Both the position numbers and the translations under genes were made by a program. 64,000 nucleotides of DNA from Shouchella patagoniensis. GTDB taxonomy: Bacteria > Bacillota > Bacilli > Bacillales > Bacillaceae_D. The stretch is taken from positions 4,517,085 to 4,581,084 of the forward strand of contig NZ_KV917377.1 in the NCBI RefSeq assembly GCF_002019705.1, given 5' to 3'. Under the pieces are notes generated by a model. It did not search any database and was not told the origin of the DNA. It saw nothing but the letters and a program-made list of their open reading frames with translations. Positions 9,158 to 18,358 of the stretch are shown here, one piece after another (the first letter of the stretch is position 1; the number at the start of each line of letters is the position of its first letter).

Positions 9158-9489
9158 GTGAAATTACAACACACATCCTTGATCTAGTGGAAGGCATTCC
9201 AGCAGCATCTGTACGAATAAAGTTGTTCCACATAAAAGAAGAAGAACGCTACTTTCTAAATGAAGAGCAAACAAATCAAGATGGGCGACTGAATCAACCG
9301 CTTATTGAGGTCGCAAAGCCGGGGACTTACGAGCTGATATTTGGAGTTGGTGATTATTTTAATCGTCAAAGCAAACGTACTTTTTTTACGGACGTTCCAA
9401 TACGATTTGAAGTTCTGGCAGGTGAGGAACATTATCATGTTCCTCTTTTAATATCCCCTTGGGGCTATCAAATCTATAGAGGTAGTTAA
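9154..9489 (+). CDS. pucM: 5-hydroxyisourate hydrolase (transthyretin-like)
   Basis: This 111-residue enzyme of the transthyretin fold hydrolyses 5-hydroxyisourate to OHCU, the substrate of UraD. The active-site residues are visible: His7 in THILD, Arg45 in DGRLN, His95 in YHVPLL, and the C-terminal tetrapeptide YRGS that separates these hydrolases from true transthyretins. It is cytoplasmic and has no signal peptide. It overlaps the uricase stop by four bases. Confidence 0.94.
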   Translation: MSEITTHILDLVEGIPAASVRIKLFHIKEEERYFLNEEQTNQDGRLNQPLIEVAKPGTYELIFGVGDYFNRQSKRTFFTDVPIRFEVLAGEEHYHVPLLISPWGYQIYRGS

Positions 9490-9527
9490 ATTGACATCAT
9501 TAATTTAGAAAAGTGAGGGATATTTAC

Positions 9528-10964
9528 ATGGAACAACGAGAGAAACGGCAGAACATACCGGTCCCTCCTGACAGTAAAAAAGAACGCATGCCCCATATCT
9601 ATGTACTATTGTTCATTATAAGCGGGGTAGCTGCTTTAATGACGTACGTGATACCAGCTGGCTCATTTGAGCGAGTACCCGGTCCGAATGGGCGCGAGTC
9701 AATCGATCCAGAATCATTTGCCCAAGTTGATACATCACCTGTCTCCTTTATGGAATTCATGCTTGCTATTCCTCGGGGAATGGTTGGTGCGAGCGAAATT
9801 ATTTTCTTTACTTTTATTATAGGCGGTATGTTTATGGTGCTGCGCAGAACAGAAATTATCGAGATTGGAGTAGATCGCCTAGCGAGAAAGTTTAAACAGA
9901 GAAGTGTGGCAATCATTCCAGTTTTGATAACTGTTTTTGCAGTTGTTGCAACAACGATTGGCACACCAGAATTATCACTCGTATACATTCCCGTTTTAAT
10001 TCCACTCTTTATTTCACTTGGCTATGATTCAATGACGGCAGCGGGCATTGCGCTAATTTCAACAGCTATCGGTTTTACAGCTGGCGTCATGAATCCAGGT
10101 ACGGTCGGGATATCCCAACAAATATCTGGTCTCGACACCTATTCAGGTTTTGGTTTAAGGCTTGTCGTATTAATAGTGATTATTACAATTGGTAGCATAT
10201 ACATAATGCGTTATGCACAAAGGGTAAAATCAAATCCGATGAAAAGCCTGACATACGAGGAAGACCACTTAAAGCGGTCTACTTATAGTGATGCTTTAAG
10301 TCAACCGGCTACACGAGCAACGAAGCGTCAATTGGCTGCGATTGCCACTTTGCCAATCTTTTTTATCATTTTAGTGTACGGGGTTACCCAGCTCGGTTGG
10401 TTCATGTTAGAGATGTCAGGTTTATTTATTTTTATGGGCGCACTTGTAGGTATAATTGCAGGACTTTCACTAGCAAAAATTTGTGATGCATTTACAGAAG
10501 GGTTTCGGGAAGTGTTAATGGGCGCTATTATTATTGGCATTGCTCGGTCAGTCGCGATCGTTCTTGAAGATGGACAAATCATGGACACAATTGTGTACGG
10601 ACTAGGAACAGCAGTCGGGCAATTACCGAGCACTCTGAGTGCAATTGGAATGATGATTGTTCAGCTTTGCATTAACTTTTTTATTCCATCTGGAAGTGGA
10701 CAAGCGCTTGTGACGATGCCCATTATGGCGCCTCTTGCTGATTTGTTAGGCGTAACAAGACAAACAGCGATATTAGCCTTTCAATTCGGAGATGGCTTTG
10801 CACATATCCTATTTCCGACTTCTGGTTATTTTATGGCGGCACTCGTTGTTGCTGGTATTAGTTGGAGCAAGTGGGTGAAGTTCTTCGTTCCGCTATTTTT
10901 AATTTATATGGGTGTAGGGATGGTTTTTCTGATCTACGCGCAAATCACAGGATGGACGGGTTAG
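9528..10964 (+). CDS. YfcC/DcuC-type membrane transporter, putative purine or ureide permease
   Basis: This 478-residue integral membrane protein of the YfcC branch of the C4-dicarboxylate anaerobic carrier group has about 11-12 hydrophobic segments. A first helix starts near residue 23, and there is a periplasmic-type loop after YVIPAGSFER. The repeated half-sites ATTIGTPELS (first half) and FFIPSGSGQALVTMP (second half) are typical of ion-coupled carriers of this fold. The ATG at 9528 follows GTGAGGGA by seven bases; an in-frame GTG 15 bases earlier overlaps that site. Position between pucM and allantoinase suggests import of urate, allantoin or a related ureide. That is inference; no sequence motif gives the substrate. 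Confidence 0.75.
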   Translation: MEQREKRQNIPVPPDSKKERMPHIYVLLFIISGVAALMTYVIPAGSFERVPGPNGRESIDPESFAQVDTSPVSFMEFMLAIPRGMVGASEIIFFTFIIGGMFMVLRRTEIIEIGVDRLARKFKQRSVAIIPVLITVFAVVATTIGTPELSLVYIPVLIPLFISLGYDSMTAAGIALISTAIGFTAGVMNPGTVGISQQISGLDTYSGFGLRLVVLIVIITIGSIYIMRYAQRVKSNPMKSLTYEEDHLKRSTYSDALSQPATRATKRQLAAIATLPIFFIILVYGVTQLGWFMLEMSGLFIFMGALVGIIAGLSLAKICDAFTEGFREVLMGAIIIGIARSVAIVLEDGQIMDTIVYGLGTAVGQLPSTLSAIGMMIVQLCINFFIPSGSGQALVTMPIMAPLADLLGVTRQTAILAFQFGDGFAHILFPTSGYFMAALVVAGISWSKWVKFFVPLFLIYMGVGMVFLIYAQITGWTG

Positions 10965-10979
10965 AAAAGGGGGCATCTC

Positions 10980-12347
10980 ATGTTAGACTTGTTAATTACC
11001 GGTGGACGTGTTGTCCTTAACAATCGAGTTGAGTTTACCAATATAGGCATACGTAACGGGAAAATTATCCGCATCGGTTCGATCGAACAAAAAGAAGCAA
11101 GACAGACAATTGATGCGAATGGACAACTCGTTTTCCCGGGAGCGGTTGATACGCATGTACATATTTCAGAACCTGGTAGGACTGAATGGGAAGGGTTTGA
11201 AACAGGCAGTAAGTCGCTTGCTGCAGGAGGAACAACAACCTATTTAGAAATGCCTCTAAATGCCCTGCCTGCAACAACGAATAGTAAGAACCTTCAGTTA
11301 AAGTTAGAAGCGGCAAAAAAACAGAATTATATTGATTACGGCTTTTACGGAGGATTGACCCCAGATAACTTAGATGAGTTAGCTGCCTTAGCGGATAGTG
11401 ATGTGGTTGCGTTTAAATGCTTTTTATCTACTTGTGGTTCAGATGAGCCTGGGGATTTTAAGAACGTCGATGAGCATACCTTATTAGAAGGAATGAGACT
11501 TTTAGCAAAGAAAGATCAGTTGCTTTGTATACATGCCGAAGATGCGGATCTTACTGATACACTGGAAGCAGAAATGGTTGCTCGAGAACAAACAAGTGCG
11601 GATGATTACGTAGCGTCACGTCCAATTCTGGCTGAAGTGATCGCGGTAAAGCAAGCCCTTGAGGCAGCTAAGGAAACAGGGTGCGCTCTTCACTTTGTTC
11701 ATATTAGTTCAGCTGAAGCGATTCAAGTCATTCAAGCGGCAAAAATGGAAGGGGTCGATGTGACAGTAGAATCATGTCCCCATTATTTTACGCTTTCAGC
11801 TGAAGAGTTAGATGTTCTAGGAACATTAGCAAAATGCCAACCTCCGTTGCGTAGTAAAGCAGAAGTGGAAAAGCTTTGGGGTTGCTTGTTGCGAGGGGAA
11901 ATTGACTGGCTTGCCTCAGACCATTCTCCTTGCACACCCGATTTAAAACAAGGCAACTTCTTTTCGGCGTGGGGAGGCATTTCAGGGTGCCAAAACACGG
12001 TAGATTTAATGTTTGATGAAGCCGTGAAAAAAAGAAAGATGCCAATCGTTGATTTTGCCCAGTTAATTGCCACAAAACCAGCTAAACGAATGCACCTCTC
12101 GCAAAAAGGGGAGATTGCGGTTGGCAAAGATGCAGATCTATTCTTTCTTGATGAAAACCAAACATATACAGTTAGTGAAGATCAGCTATTTTATAAAAAC
12201 AAACATACCCCTTACACTGGAAGAGAAATTGGCTGTAAAATCACTCGGGTACTTGTGCGAGGCACAATCGTTTATGATGCTCTAGATGGTTTTGCAAAGA
12301 AGAGGATCGGGCAGTTTGTCAGACCGAATAAAACACAACAAGGTTAA
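10980..12347 (+). CDS. allB: Allantoinase
   Basis: This amidohydrolase (455 residues) opens the hydantoin ring of allantoin to give allantoate, the substrate of PucF. The binuclear metal site is visible: His59 and His61 in DTHVH, the carbamylated Lys146 in AFKCF, His185 in IHAED, His241 in FVHIS and Asp314 in LASDHS. The segment [17 protein letters not shown] is typical of allantoinases rather than dihydropyrimidinases. It equals B. subtilis PucH. The start is preceded by AAAGGGGG, and the gene lies 15 bases after the transporter in the same operon. Confidence 0.93.
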   Translation: MLDLLITGGRVVLNNRVEFTNIGIRNGKIIRIGSIEQKEARQTIDANGQLVFPGAVDTHVHISEPGRTEWEGFETGSKSLAAGGTTTYLEMPLNALPATTNSKNLQLKLEAAKKQNYIDYGFYGGLTPDNLDELAALADSDVVAFKCFLSTCGSDEPGDFKNVDEHTLLEGMRLLAKKDQLLCIHAEDADLTDTLEAEMVAREQTSADDYVASRPILAEVIAVKQALEAAKETGCALHFVHISSAEAIQVIQAAKMEGVDVTVESCPHYFTLSAEELDVLGTLAKCQPPLRSKAEVEKLWGCLLRGEIDWLASDHSPCTPDLKQGNFFSAWGGISGCQNTVDLMFDEAVKKRKMPIVDFAQLIATKPAKRMHLSQKGEIAVGKDADLFFLDENQTYTVSEDQLFYKNKHTPYTGREIGCKITRVLVRGTIVYDALDGFAKKRIGQFVRPNKTQQG

Positions 12348-12361
12348 AGGAGGAGACGAGA

Positions 12362-13513
12362 GTGAGAGATAAGTTCGGGGCGTTTATTCCAAAGGATGTA
12401 CAACGTGATGGGATAAAAACGGGGCCTTTAGCAGGGTTAACCTTTGGTGTGAAAGATGTGATAGCCGTTCAGGGGCATAACAATGGTGCGGGGAATCCTG
12501 ACTATGAGCGTCAAAGTAAAGAAAGCAAGGTTGATAGTCCGGTAGTAGCAGCGCTTCTTCAAGCGGGGGCAAACTTAAGCGGTATGACGGTAACGGATGA
12601 GCTCATGTATAGTTTAAATGGGGAGAACATTCATTATGGAACGCCAGTAAATCCTCATAACGAAAAACGAATTCCAGGGGGATCTTCAAGCGGTTCTGCA
12701 GCAGCAGTTGCCGGAGGAGTTGTTGATTTCGGTGTAGGGACGGATACGGCAGGGTCTGTGCGAATTCCCTCCTCATATTGCGGCTTGTATGGCTTTCGTC
12801 CAACGCACGGTTCAATTAATATGGATGGTGTGATACCACTCGCGAAGAGTTTTGATACAGTAGGATGGATGGCAAAAAACAGTGCTTTGTTACAACGTGT
12901 TGGTGAAGTTCTCCTTCCAGAAGTAGAAATGGTCCCGGTAGCGCCAGAACTTCTTATCGATGAACAATTAGTCCAAACAGCATCTACAGAAGTAACAAAA
13001 CGAGTATTTGAAGCAGCAGAGAAGCTTGGAGCCAAACACGTTTCTTATTTTAATTCTGTAACTCTGGAGGAAGGGTTTGAAACGTTTCGCATGATACAAG
13101 GGCGTGAAATTTGGTGGGCTCATGGAGAATGGATTGAAGCTGAGAACCCAACCTTTGCTGAAGATATTGGAAAACGATTGACATGGGCTAAATCTCTTAA
13201 CCAAGCAGAAATGAATGACTGGCTTGATAGAAAAGCAGCATTCGAAAAGAATGTAGCTGCATTGTTTAAGAGGAATACGTTGCTGTTACTCCCGACAGCC
13301 GCAGGTCCTGCTCCAGTAAAAGGAAAAAGTGGGGAGGAAATGGAGAGATTGCGTTCGCAGACAATGACGCTCACATCTGTTGCTGGTTTGACAGGATACC
13401 CACAAGCAACCGTTCCAATTGGTAAAGTAGAGGGTATGCCGGTAGGACTATCGGCGATAGCGATGAAGAATCAGGACAGGTTTCTATTGGACTGGGTGCA
13501 AAAGACATTTTAA
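12362..13513 (+). CDS. Amidase-signature family hydrolase of the purine operon
   Basis: This 383-residue amidase-signature enzyme has the full Ser-cisSer-Lys triad: Lys31 in FGVKD, the cis-Ser in GGSSSGSA (107-113), and the nucleophile Ser132 in GTDTAGSVRIP. It starts with GTG, eight bases after AAGGAGG, and is the last gene of the uraD operon, 14 bases after allantoinase. The substrate cannot be read from the sequence. Because the pathway in this window ends at oxalurate, hydrolysis of oxalurate or another ureide is a reasonable guess. Allophanate hydrolase is also possible, but the protein lacks the C-terminal domain of full-length AtzF. A terminator follows. Confidence 0.8.
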   Translation: MRDKFGAFIPKDVQRDGIKTGPLAGLTFGVKDVIAVQGHNNGAGNPDYERQSKESKVDSPVVAALLQAGANLSGMTVTDELMYSLNGENIHYGTPVNPHNEKRIPGGSSSGSAAAVAGGVVDFGVGTDTAGSVRIPSSYCGLYGFRPTHGSINMDGVIPLAKSFDTVGWMAKNSALLQRVGEVLLPEVEMVPVAPELLIDEQLVQTASTEVTKRVFEAAEKLGAKHVSYFNSVTLEEGFETFRMIQGREIWWAHGEWIEAENPTFAEDIGKRLTWAKSLNQAEMNDWLDRKAAFEKNVAALFKRNTLLLLPTAAGPAPVKGKSGEEMERLRSQTMTLTSVAGLTGYPQATVPIGKVEGMPVGLSAIAMKNQDRFLLDWVQKTF

Positions 13514-13521
13514 ATGGGCGG

Positions 13522-13549
13522 AAGAGGTGTGTGTGTGCATCTCTTTTTT
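13522..13549 (+). terminator. Terminator of the uraD-amidase operon
   Basis: An 8-bp stem (13522-13529 with 13538-13545, one G-U pair) with a TG-repeat loop is followed by six T. It lies just after the amidase stop codon. Confidence 0.65.
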
Positions 13550-13627
13550 GTGGTGGTTAAAGAATGTTGTGATTTTTAGGTGCAGTAGGGGTCATTAGAC
13601 TATTTGTTAAAACAACAAGTAGTACCC

Positions 13628-14080
13628 TTATTGTCGCAGTGTATATGATTGATCTTTAACGACAACGGTTTCCGGAGTGAACTTTATGAAGACCCAGTTA
13701 CTGTCTCCTGAAACAGCATGAAAGCGTGGATCCCACCGTTCTTCTTCTCCCATATAACGATTTAACAATCGTTTTACTTTTGACGCAACCTGAGGTTCAA
13801 GCTCAGCCGTCCCACGAAACCCCACATGATGAACCAAACCGGTTTTAACATGATAGTCGATGATACCAATTGCACATCGCGGTTCCGTCTCAATTCGTTT
13901 TGGAAATGAATCTGTCTTGTAATTGCCAAGAATCCATAGCGATCCCTCTTCCCATAAAAACCATACAGGCGAGTCTCTTGGGGAGCCGTCGCTGGCACTA
14001 GATAAATGCGCGAAGAGAGGGCGTGAAAGAATGTCTTCCATAAAAATTCGTGAACGCTCTTTTTCATTAATTATTTTCAT
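13628..14080 (-). CDS. Pyridoxamine 5'-phosphate oxidase (PPOX) fold protein
   Basis: This 150-residue split-barrel flavin-binding protein has the family pattern of an N-terminal helix, then LSRPLFAHLSSASDG, then strands PVWFLWEEGSLWILG and a central CAIGIIDYHV strand. It resembles F420- or FMN-binding PPOX proteins of unknown substrate. The ATG at 14080 has GGAGG nine bases upstream. It is a single gene, convergent with the purine operon end and divergent from a run of pseudogenes. The specific cofactor and reaction cannot be told. Confidence 0.75.
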   Translation of the reverse strand: MKIINEKERSRIFMEDILSRPLFAHLSSASDGSPRDSPVWFLWEEGSLWILGNYKTDSFPKRIETEPRCAIGIIDYHVKTGLVHHVGFRGTAELEPQVASKVKRLLNRYMGEEERWDPRFHAVSGDSNWVFIKFTPETVVVKDQSYTLRQ

Positions 14081-14226
14081 TTGCGTTAACCTCCATCGAA
14101 TAAGACCACTTAATGTTAACTATCTCGTAAAAGTCGATAGACTTCAAGGTGTTTTGACTAACTATTTCCAAAAATCAGCCTGACAGAGATCCTTCAAATC
14201 CTTTATAATTAGAAGGGATGCTCTAA

Positions 14227-14448
14227 ACAAGCGATATTGAAGAAAAATCACCAATTAAAACCGATGTTTTTACAAAAGCTGGTTACCCATCTATTACTGT
14301 TCCGGCGGGATATATGAATGGAAATCGACCATTTGGTATTACATTTGCTGGAAAGGAGTATAGTGAAGGAATATTGATTCGAATTGCTTATGGCTATGAA
14401 CAAGCTACCAACCATCGAAAACCTGTATCGTTTGTAGAGACGGAATGA
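14227..14448 (+). pseudogene. Amidase remnant (C-terminal fragment)
   Basis: An open frame from 14227 to the TGA at 14446 encodes the last 70 or so residues of an amidase-signature protein, including AGYPSITVPAGYM and FGITFAGKEYSEG, typical of the family C-terminus. A stop (TAA, 14224) precedes it and no upstream part of the amidase is visible between here and 14081. The gene has been truncated to its tail. It is not a piece of the intact amidase at 12362; the sequence differs clearly. Confidence 0.75.
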
Positions 14449-15177
14449 AAGAGACGAAAACAGTCCTCATAATAGGAGCAACCTCTGGAATTGGTCTGGA
14501 ACTTGCGACTAAGTACTTGCAAGAAGGTTACAAGGTTGTATGACAGGTAGGCGACTCGAAAAGATAGCCAGTCTAAAGGAACAATATGCCACTACTTCCT
14601 TTATTGCAAAAATGAATGTGACAAAATCGAATCAAGCGATTCAGCAACTGGAGCAGTTCATTCAAAGCATTGGTGCTGTTGATATTACTGTTATTTCTGC
14701 CGGAACAGGTCATCTGAATTCAGGTCTAAATTTTTTCTTAGAACAGGAAATTATTTAGACAAATATAGAAGGATTTGTGGCAATGGCGACTACTTTATTT
14801 ATACAGTGTGAAAAACAAGGTTATGGTCAATTAGTTGGCCTTTCATCGATTGGCGCTTTTATGCCAAGTCCATCAGCACCTGCCTATCATGCATCAAAAG
14901 CATTTGTTTCTCAATACATGAAAAGTGTACAAAAAAAGATAATCGCATTCTAGTAACGGATGTACGTTGCGGCTTTGTTGATACTGCAATGGCTAAAGGA
15001 GATGGGCTTTTTTGGCTTGCTTCAGTTAAAAAAGCAGCAGAGCAAATTTACAAAGGAATCAATAAAAGAAAGCGTGTATTATATGTAACAAAGCGATGGC
15101 GACTTGTCGCTTGGTTGCTTAAAGCAAAAAATATTTCGTTTGATAGAAAAGCTGCAGCAAGAAGTGCAGCTTTTTAA
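14445..15177 (+). pseudogene. Short-chain dehydrogenase, frameshifted and interrupted
   Basis: Three frames joined together give a normal SDR of about 245 residues. The Rossmann start GATSGIG comes after the ATG at 14445 (overlapping the amidase stop). A one-base deletion near 14540 breaks VVMTGRR. A TAG at 14756 replaces the usual residue before TNIEG. A second shift in the A7 run near 14930-14937 separates the YHASK catalytic part from VTDVRCGFVDTAM. The active-site Ser, Tyr and Lys are still readable (SSIGAF, YHASK). Three lesions make expression of a working enzyme very unlikely. Confidence 0.88.
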
Positions 15178-15180
15178 AAT

Positions 15181-16071
15181 TTATATTGACTCTGGTATGA
15201 GCACGTCTATATGGGAAGGAAGTAAAGTAATGTCAATTGGTAGGCGTGTACCCGATTCCCCATCTATATTTGTTGTAATCGTTTCAGTCGATTCGGCTCG
15301 AATTGTTTTTGCAGTGAAAGCATGAACATGACGGCTATTTTCTAAATTACCGGCTAATAGTGACGTTCCGACAACCGCTGTGTCGAACCAATTCGTATCT
15401 TTAACGACAAAGCAGTGCAAAAGACCGTCATCAATTTCTGCACTTGGTGCAAGCTGCTCAAACCCACCAACAGAGTTTGTTAAAGCAGCAACAAATAAGA
15501 TAGAATCCCCTTCCCAGCGTTTATTATCATACGTAATTGTTAAGTGGCTAGCTGCATTTTCTACAAGTGTTTTAAAGCCTTCTTTCACATAAGCGAAGAA
15601 GCCAAGTTTTGATTTCTCATCTGAAGGAACTCCAGATAGAGACTCTGCTAACTTTCCTGCTGCAATAACGTTAATAAACAATTGATTATTTACTTTGCCA
15701 ATATCTGCTTTTCGGGTTGTCGTTGATTGTAATACATGAATGGCCTTTTCAGGGTTAAGTGGGATTTGGAGTGCCCTTGCAAAATCATTTACCGTGCCAA
15801 GGGGAATAACAGCTAGAATTGGACGATAGTCACTATCGACCATTCCATTAATGGTCTCATGTAACGTACCATCTCCGCCAGCGGACACAACTAAATCAAA
15901 TTTTTCTTGGCACGCATCTTGGCAAAAATAAGTAGCGTCCAATTCTTTTTTTGTTTCGTTAACAGTCACCGTATAACCAACCTTGATTAATGTATTGGCT
16001 GCTTTCTTTGCATAGTATTGGGCTTCTTCTTTTCCAGATGTAGGGTTTACAATGATCATTGCTTGTTTCAT
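15181..16071 (-). CDS. dagK: Diacylglycerol kinase-like lipid kinase
   Basis: This 296-residue protein of the DagK/YegS catalytic family phosphorylates diacylglycerol or a related lipid and recycles lipids at the membrane. Visible are the N-terminal IIVNPTSGK and the nucleotide-binding SAGGDGTLHETINGM, followed by PLGTVNDFARAL, the classic GTxNDFA signature. I chose the ATG at 16071, nine bases after AAGGGAG; a longer frame to 16158 has no ribosome site and no family-like residues. It is divergent from the 603-residue membrane protein, with 127 bases between. B. subtilis DgkB (YerQ) is the nearest named relative I recall. Confidence 0.85.
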   Translation of the reverse strand: MKQAMIIVNPTSGKEEAQYYAKKAANTLIKVGYTVTVNETKKELDATYFCQDACQEKFDLVVSAGGDGTLHETINGMVDSDYRPILAVIPLGTVNDFARALQIPLNPEKAIHVLQSTTTRKADIGKVNNQLFINVIAAGKLAESLSGVPSDEKSKLGFFAYVKEGFKTLVENAASHLTITYDNKRWEGDSILFVAALTNSVGGFEQLAPSAEIDDGLLHCFVVKDTNWFDTAVVGTSLLAGNLENSRHVHAFTAKTIRAESTETITTNIDGESGTRLPIDITLLPSHIDVLIPESI

Positions 16072-16198
16072 CGGTTTATTCTCCCTTACTTTTTTTAAGT
16101 CTCCCTTAGTTGTCTCACAGATAAGAACTTTTTGCACGTGACTTGAAACCCATAGCAAATGAAAAACGTAGTATACTTGTGCAGGAAGGGGAGATTTT

Positions 16199-18010
16199 AT
16201 GACGTTTTGGATTTTGATTATGGCGCTTACTTGTTTGAACTTAAACCCGATGCAATGGGTACAGGGAATGCAAAGGGCGCCTAAGCAATGGTTTTTTGCT
16301 CAGCTATCGAGGTATATCATTGGGCTCATTATTAGCTTCGTATTGATTTATGTCATGCTTATCGATACTTCGATAACAGGTTTGATTAATACATTTGGTT
16401 TTATTGTTGCAATTAATTTAATTGTATCTGGTTTTTTCCAAGTACCATTAAAAAAGAAAAGTAGCAAAAATAAAGTAGAAAAATTAAAGCAAGTGAAACT
16501 ACCAACTCCAAAAATACAAACAGGAATTGGTGCACTCATTTTTCTTGTTCTTATTGGTTTAAATGTACTTTATCCTTTAACTGTTACTCAGGAACTTGCT
16601 CAACTTGGAGAGATTGAAGTGTCTGAGGAGCAAATTGATTCCGTTACAGAAGATAGCGTGCGTTCTGTACCATACACATATGCCCGTTATAAATCAGAGA
16701 TCGTTTTTGGGAATATCCAAAACTATTCCTTTTATGAATTAGGAGAAACGAGCATTCAAAAAATCAACGATGAATTATTTTGGGTGTCACCGATTGAATA
16801 TTCAAGTGTTTGGCGCTGGTTACGTGCTGATTATGCACCAGGCTATGTGATGGTAAGTGCCGAAAATCCAAATGCCGATGCGCAACTTGTGGATGACTAC
16901 GAAATGACCTATGTACCAAGTGCTTTCCTTGGCGAGAACCTAGATCGTCATGTGAGAAGTAAATACGGTGATATTATTTTAATGGGTTATTCATTTGAAC
17001 CTGATGATGAAGGGAACCCTTACTATGCCTATTCATACGCGTATTATGAACATTATCGTACAGGACCAAAAGCCGATGGTGTTATTTTAATCGATGCAGT
17101 AACAGGTGAAATGGAACAATATGCATTAGGCGAGCAGCCTGATTTTATAGATAATGCAATTGATTACCGCATTGCGCTCGATTATGCTTATTGGTTTGGT
17201 ACGTATAGTAATGGATTGTTTAATTCTATATTCGCAAAAGAGGGCGTACACCAACCAACAAGCGATGAAGAAATGATTGGAATGCTTGGTCCGGATGACA
17301 ATATGTATTGGATGATTGACCATATGCGACCAAGTCAGGAATCAAATGCGATGGTTGGTTTTACAATGATTAATGCCCAAACAGGGAAAGCTACTTATTA
17401 CTCTGGGACGTCAGGGATGACGAATGCCCGTGGAGCTCGTGATGCAGTTAATCGAACGTATCAACGAGAGCAATGGGAAGGCACACAGCCAGTACTTTAC
17501 TCCGTGTATGACAACTATACTTGGGTCGTTCCTGTTGTTGACCAAAGTGGACTAATGCGCGAAATAGCGATGGTTCACGCAGAAACATCAAGTGTTGCAA
17601 GAGGAACGAATAGAGAAGAAGCGTTTAACAATTATCGGCAATTGCTTGCCAATGATTTAGGGTCAGATGATTATGTTCCAACTGACTTATTTGACGAAGA
17701 GACTATTTCTGGTTCCGTTTATCGGGTCAGTGGTACGTATCATAATCGTTTCTTACAAGTGTTAATAGAAGGCGAAAGTCGTGTGTTGGAATTTGATATT
17801 ACTTCAAATGCAAATGCGGTTTTTATTGAGCCTGGAGATGTCATTGAAGCAATTGTTAATGACACAGGTGAAGGGATCTTGCCTGTACAAAGGTTTACTA
17901 ATGAAACAGTGGATGATGAATTTGGAGAAGTAGAGGAGTTTGAAATTGAAGAAGAGAATGGCTCTGATAGTGATGAAGCCATTACTGATGATGGAGAAGT
18001 TGAAGAGTAA
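16199..18010 (+). CDS. Conserved membrane protein with large extracytoplasmic domain, unknown function
   Basis: I do not recognise this 603-residue protein. Four hydrophobic segments lie in the first 130 residues (about 2-17, 38-56, 60-82, 109-128), with a Lys-rich cytoplasmic loop (85-105) between the third and fourth. The rest (130-580) is soluble and probably outside the cell. It has many Tyr/Trp residues and two segments, VILIDAVTGEM and MINAQTGKATYY, that resemble the strand pattern of PepSY-like domains. The C-terminus is strongly acidic. The ATG has AAGGGGA seven bases before it. A strong terminator follows. It stands divergent from the lipid kinase; a link is possible but unproven. 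Confidence 0.7.
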   Translation: MTFWILIMALTCLNLNPMQWVQGMQRAPKQWFFAQLSRYIIGLIISFVLIYVMLIDTSITGLINTFGFIVAINLIVSGFFQVPLKKKSSKNKVEKLKQVKLPTPKIQTGIGALIFLVLIGLNVLYPLTVTQELAQLGEIEVSEEQIDSVTEDSVRSVPYTYARYKSEIVFGNIQNYSFYELGETSIQKINDELFWVSPIEYSSVWRWLRADYAPGYVMVSAENPNADAQLVDDYEMTYVPSAFLGENLDRHVRSKYGDIILMGYSFEPDDEGNPYYAYSYAYYEHYRTGPKADGVILIDAVTGEMEQYALGEQPDFIDNAIDYRIALDYAYWFGTYSNGLFNSIFAKEGVHQPTSDEEMIGMLGPDDNMYWMIDHMRPSQESNAMVGFTMINAQTGKATYYSGTSGMTNARGARDAVNRTYQREQWEGTQPVLYSVYDNYTWVVPVVDQSGLMREIAMVHAETSSVARGTNREEAFNNYRQLLANDLGSDDYVPTDLFDEETISGSVYRVSGTYHNRFLQVLIEGESRVLEFDITSNANAVFIEPGDVIEAIVNDTGEGILPVQRFTNETVDDEFGEVEEFEIEEENGSDSDEAITDDGEVEE

Positions 18011-18030
18011 GAGAAGATGTTTAAAATAAG

Positions 18031-18076
18031 AGTCTACCGACCAGTGCAATAAGTGATGGTCGGTAGACTTTTTTTT
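18031..18076 (+). terminator. Terminator after the 603-residue membrane protein
   Basis: A 13-bp perfect stem (18031-18043 with 18057-18069) with a 13-nt loop is followed by a run of eight T. Confidence 0.9.
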
Positions 18077-18358
18077 GGTAAAAAAAGAAATAAATTATTT
18101 TTCTAAGTGAAGGCGCGGTATAGCTGTATTTAATAGAGTTCCTTTATTGGGAAATAAATGAGGTGATACACATCAAAAAAAGCGTAAAAATAGCTAAATT
18201 TGGCTAATTTTAACGATTTAAATAAGATAAAAAGAGTGTCATAATAAATTTCCCAATAACATAAACTATTTGAAAAGTAAAAAAATGTCTTATTAGGACA
18301 ACTTTTTGTATCTTTAATGATATATTTTCAAAATTTAAAAACGGGTGGAGGGTTGTGA
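18077..18358. other. AT-rich gap before the oligopeptide transport operon
   Basis: No convincing gene. The stretch is very AT-rich and should contain the promoter of the transporter operon. I see TATATT near 18320 but no -35 at the right distance. A ribosome-site-like AGGTGAT near 18162 is followed by ATC, not a start codon. Confidence 0.4.
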
